6,674 bases of DNA from Thermoplasmata archaeon (lineage in GTDB: Archaea > Thermoplasmatota > Thermoplasmata > Lutacidiplasmatales > UBA184): positions 1 to 6,674 of the forward strand of contig JASHUL010000122.1 of the NCBI GenBank assembly GCA_030039995.1, written 5' to 3'. Made by a program: the position numbers and the translations under genes. Positions 6,077-6,674 of this stretch are shown one piece after another (within the stretch, counting starts at the first letter, position 1; every line of letters starts with the position of its first letter). The notes under the pieces were generated by a model. That model was not told where the DNA came from. It saw only the letters and a program-made list of their open reading frames with translations, and ran no database searches.

Positions 6077-6096
6077 CCCCGGGCGCCGCCCCGGGG
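6077..6096 (+). terminator. Hairpin directly after the GvpD/KaiC-like stop
   Basis: CCCCGGG (6077-6083) pairs with CCCGGGG (6090-6096), a perfect 7-bp GC stem with a 6-nt loop, starting at the first base after the TAG. No T-run follows; GTCGTTCC is the nearest. It may end the ATPase transcript or protect its 3' end. Confidence 0.4.
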
Positions 6097-6120
6097 GTCG
6101 TTCCAGCACTTCCTGCGAGG

Positions 6121-6179
6121 TTATGTACCCCTAAGGGGCATCCCTATCGTACCGCGGGTCCCGGGGGCACGCGGGGAGG
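6121..6179 (+). promoter_or_regulatory. Candidate promoter and Shine-Dalgarno of the response regulator, with a CCCCT-A-AGGGG repeat
   Basis: TTATGTA at 6121-6127 is a TATA-like box that would put transcription start near 6150, giving a leader of roughly 34 nt. CCCCTAAGGGG at 6128-6138, a perfect 5-1-5 inverted repeat, lies between this box and the predicted start, where a bound protein would block polymerase. GGAGG at 6175-6179 is a Shine-Dalgarno match 4 nt before the ATG at 6184. The response regulator may therefore be transcribed separately from the ATPase upstream. Confidence 0.4.
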
Positions 6180-6183
6180 CGCG

Positions 6184-6642
6184 ATGGAGGAACTCCGGTA
6201 CCTCATCGTGGACGATTCTCCGACCGTCCGGTTAACGGTCAAGCAGGGACTCCTGCAGGAGAAGGTCCCGGCGGACCACATCGTCGAGGCCGGGTCCGCG
6301 GCGGACGCCCTCGCGGCGTTCGACCGGATCCACCCCCAGGTCGTGTTTCTCGACGTGTCGCTCGGGGAAACGACCGCGCCCGGCGCCGGCTTCGACATCC
6401 TCAGTCGGCCCCGCGCCCCGCCGAAGAGCGGGAACGAGGTCGCCCGCCACTTCCGCTCGCGCGACCCGAGCGTGACGATCGTCGTCTGCACGGGCAACTC
6501 GACCGACGACCCCCGCGTCCGGGAACTGATCCAGGGCGGAGCGTTTCAGGTGCTGCAGAAGCCGATCCGTCAGCCGCAGATCCGAGAGGTGCTCCGACAG
6601 ATCCTCGAGGAACGCGGCGACGGGGCCACGTCGTCCGGTTAG
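6184..6642 (+). CDS. Stand-alone response regulator receiver protein with an extended beta3-alpha3 loop
   Basis: A CheY-like receiver of 152 residues that would accept a phosphate from a histidine kinase; no kinase gene is in the window. The acidic pair D10-D11 is in YLIVDDSP, the phospho-acceptor is D57 in VVFLDVSL, the switch threonine is T103 in VVCTGNS, and the conserved lysine is K126 in LQKPI. The residues needed for phosphorylation are thus all present. No output domain follows: the chain ends about 25 residues after the lysine, in the last helix. The oddity is between beta3 and alpha3. In most receivers the conserved Gly lies about 8 residues after the Asp, but here the corresponding GNEVARHF begins 26 residues after D57, leaving an extra 18 or so Pro/Gly-rich residues (GETTAPGAGFDILSRPRAPP, 61-80). 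The start at 6184 has a Shine-Dalgarno sequence and begins right at beta1; the open frame continuing upstream is noise. Confidence 0.9.
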   Translation: MEELRYLIVDDSPTVRLTVKQGLLQEKVPADHIVEAGSAADALAAFDRIHPQVVFLDVSLGETTAPGAGFDILSRPRAPPKSGNEVARHFRSRDPSVTIVVCTGNSTDDPRVRELIQGGAFQVLQKPIRQPQIREVLRQILEERGDGATSSG

Positions 6643-6674
6643 GCCGGCAGGAGCGGGTTACCTCTTCTTCGTCC

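Noticed and set aside
5096..6109. A 337-codon minus-strand open frame antisense to the ATPase
   Set aside because: It is Arg-rich with no motifs and is fully covered by the ATPase coding strand.
5197..6183. Upstream extension of the receiver frame, suggesting a fusion protein
   Set aside because: The extra residues are Arg/Ala/Pro-rich noise overlapping the ATPase gene, and a Shine-Dalgarno sequence sits directly before the ATG at 6184.
6643..6674. Pyrimidine-rich tail CCTCTTCTTCGTCC as a terminator of the receiver gene
   Set aside because: It is short, has no uninterrupted T-run or hairpin, and the window ends before it can be judged.

Overview
The window comes from a high-GC archaeon. The clearest evidence is a pelota (Dom34/aPelota) gene at the left edge, a ribosome-rescue factor of archaea and eukaryotes that bacteria lack. 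TATA-like boxes placed about 25 nt before start codons, and a two-domain RecA/KaiC-like ATPase of the GvpD/RAD55 type, agree with this. An aerobic or microaerobic, high-GC member of the Thermoplasmatota or a related lineage is my best guess, but the sequence alone does not fix the taxon.

Layout from left to right: (1) pelota on the minus strand, cut by the window edge; (2) a divergent plus-strand MFS exporter of the EntS/DHA3 kind; (3) a minus-strand tandem GNAT acetyltransferase, convergent with the exporter, the two genes sharing one CTAG as both stop codons; (4) a 60-bp divergent promoter region; (5) a plus-strand heme-oxygenase-fold di-metal oxygenase closely resembling Chlamydia CADD, the self-sacrificing p-aminobenzoate (pABA) synthase; (6) a small conserved-looking protein of unknown function, possibly co-transcribed with it; (7) two GC-rich hairpins, then a GvpD/KaiC-like ATPase whose second RecA domain appears to have lost its P-loop; (8) a single-domain response regulator with an unusual insertion in its receiver fold. 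The last 32 nt hold no gene.

The genes form no single pathway. Pelota is housekeeping, and the MFS and GNAT genes look like generic accessory genes. The CADD-like gene is the most interesting: the sacrificed tyrosine, the lysine, and all six metal ligands of CADD seem to have counterparts at matching spacing, so it may supply pABA for folate or methanopterin-type cofactors in this archaeon. The ATPase and response regulator lie 107 nt apart and may form a signalling pair. No CRISPR array, tRNA, rRNA, insertion sequence or phage gene was seen.

Because of the high GC, many long open frames overlap the real genes on both strands. They were discarded for their Arg/Pro/Asp-rich low-complexity translations. 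Five of the six complete genes end in TAG.
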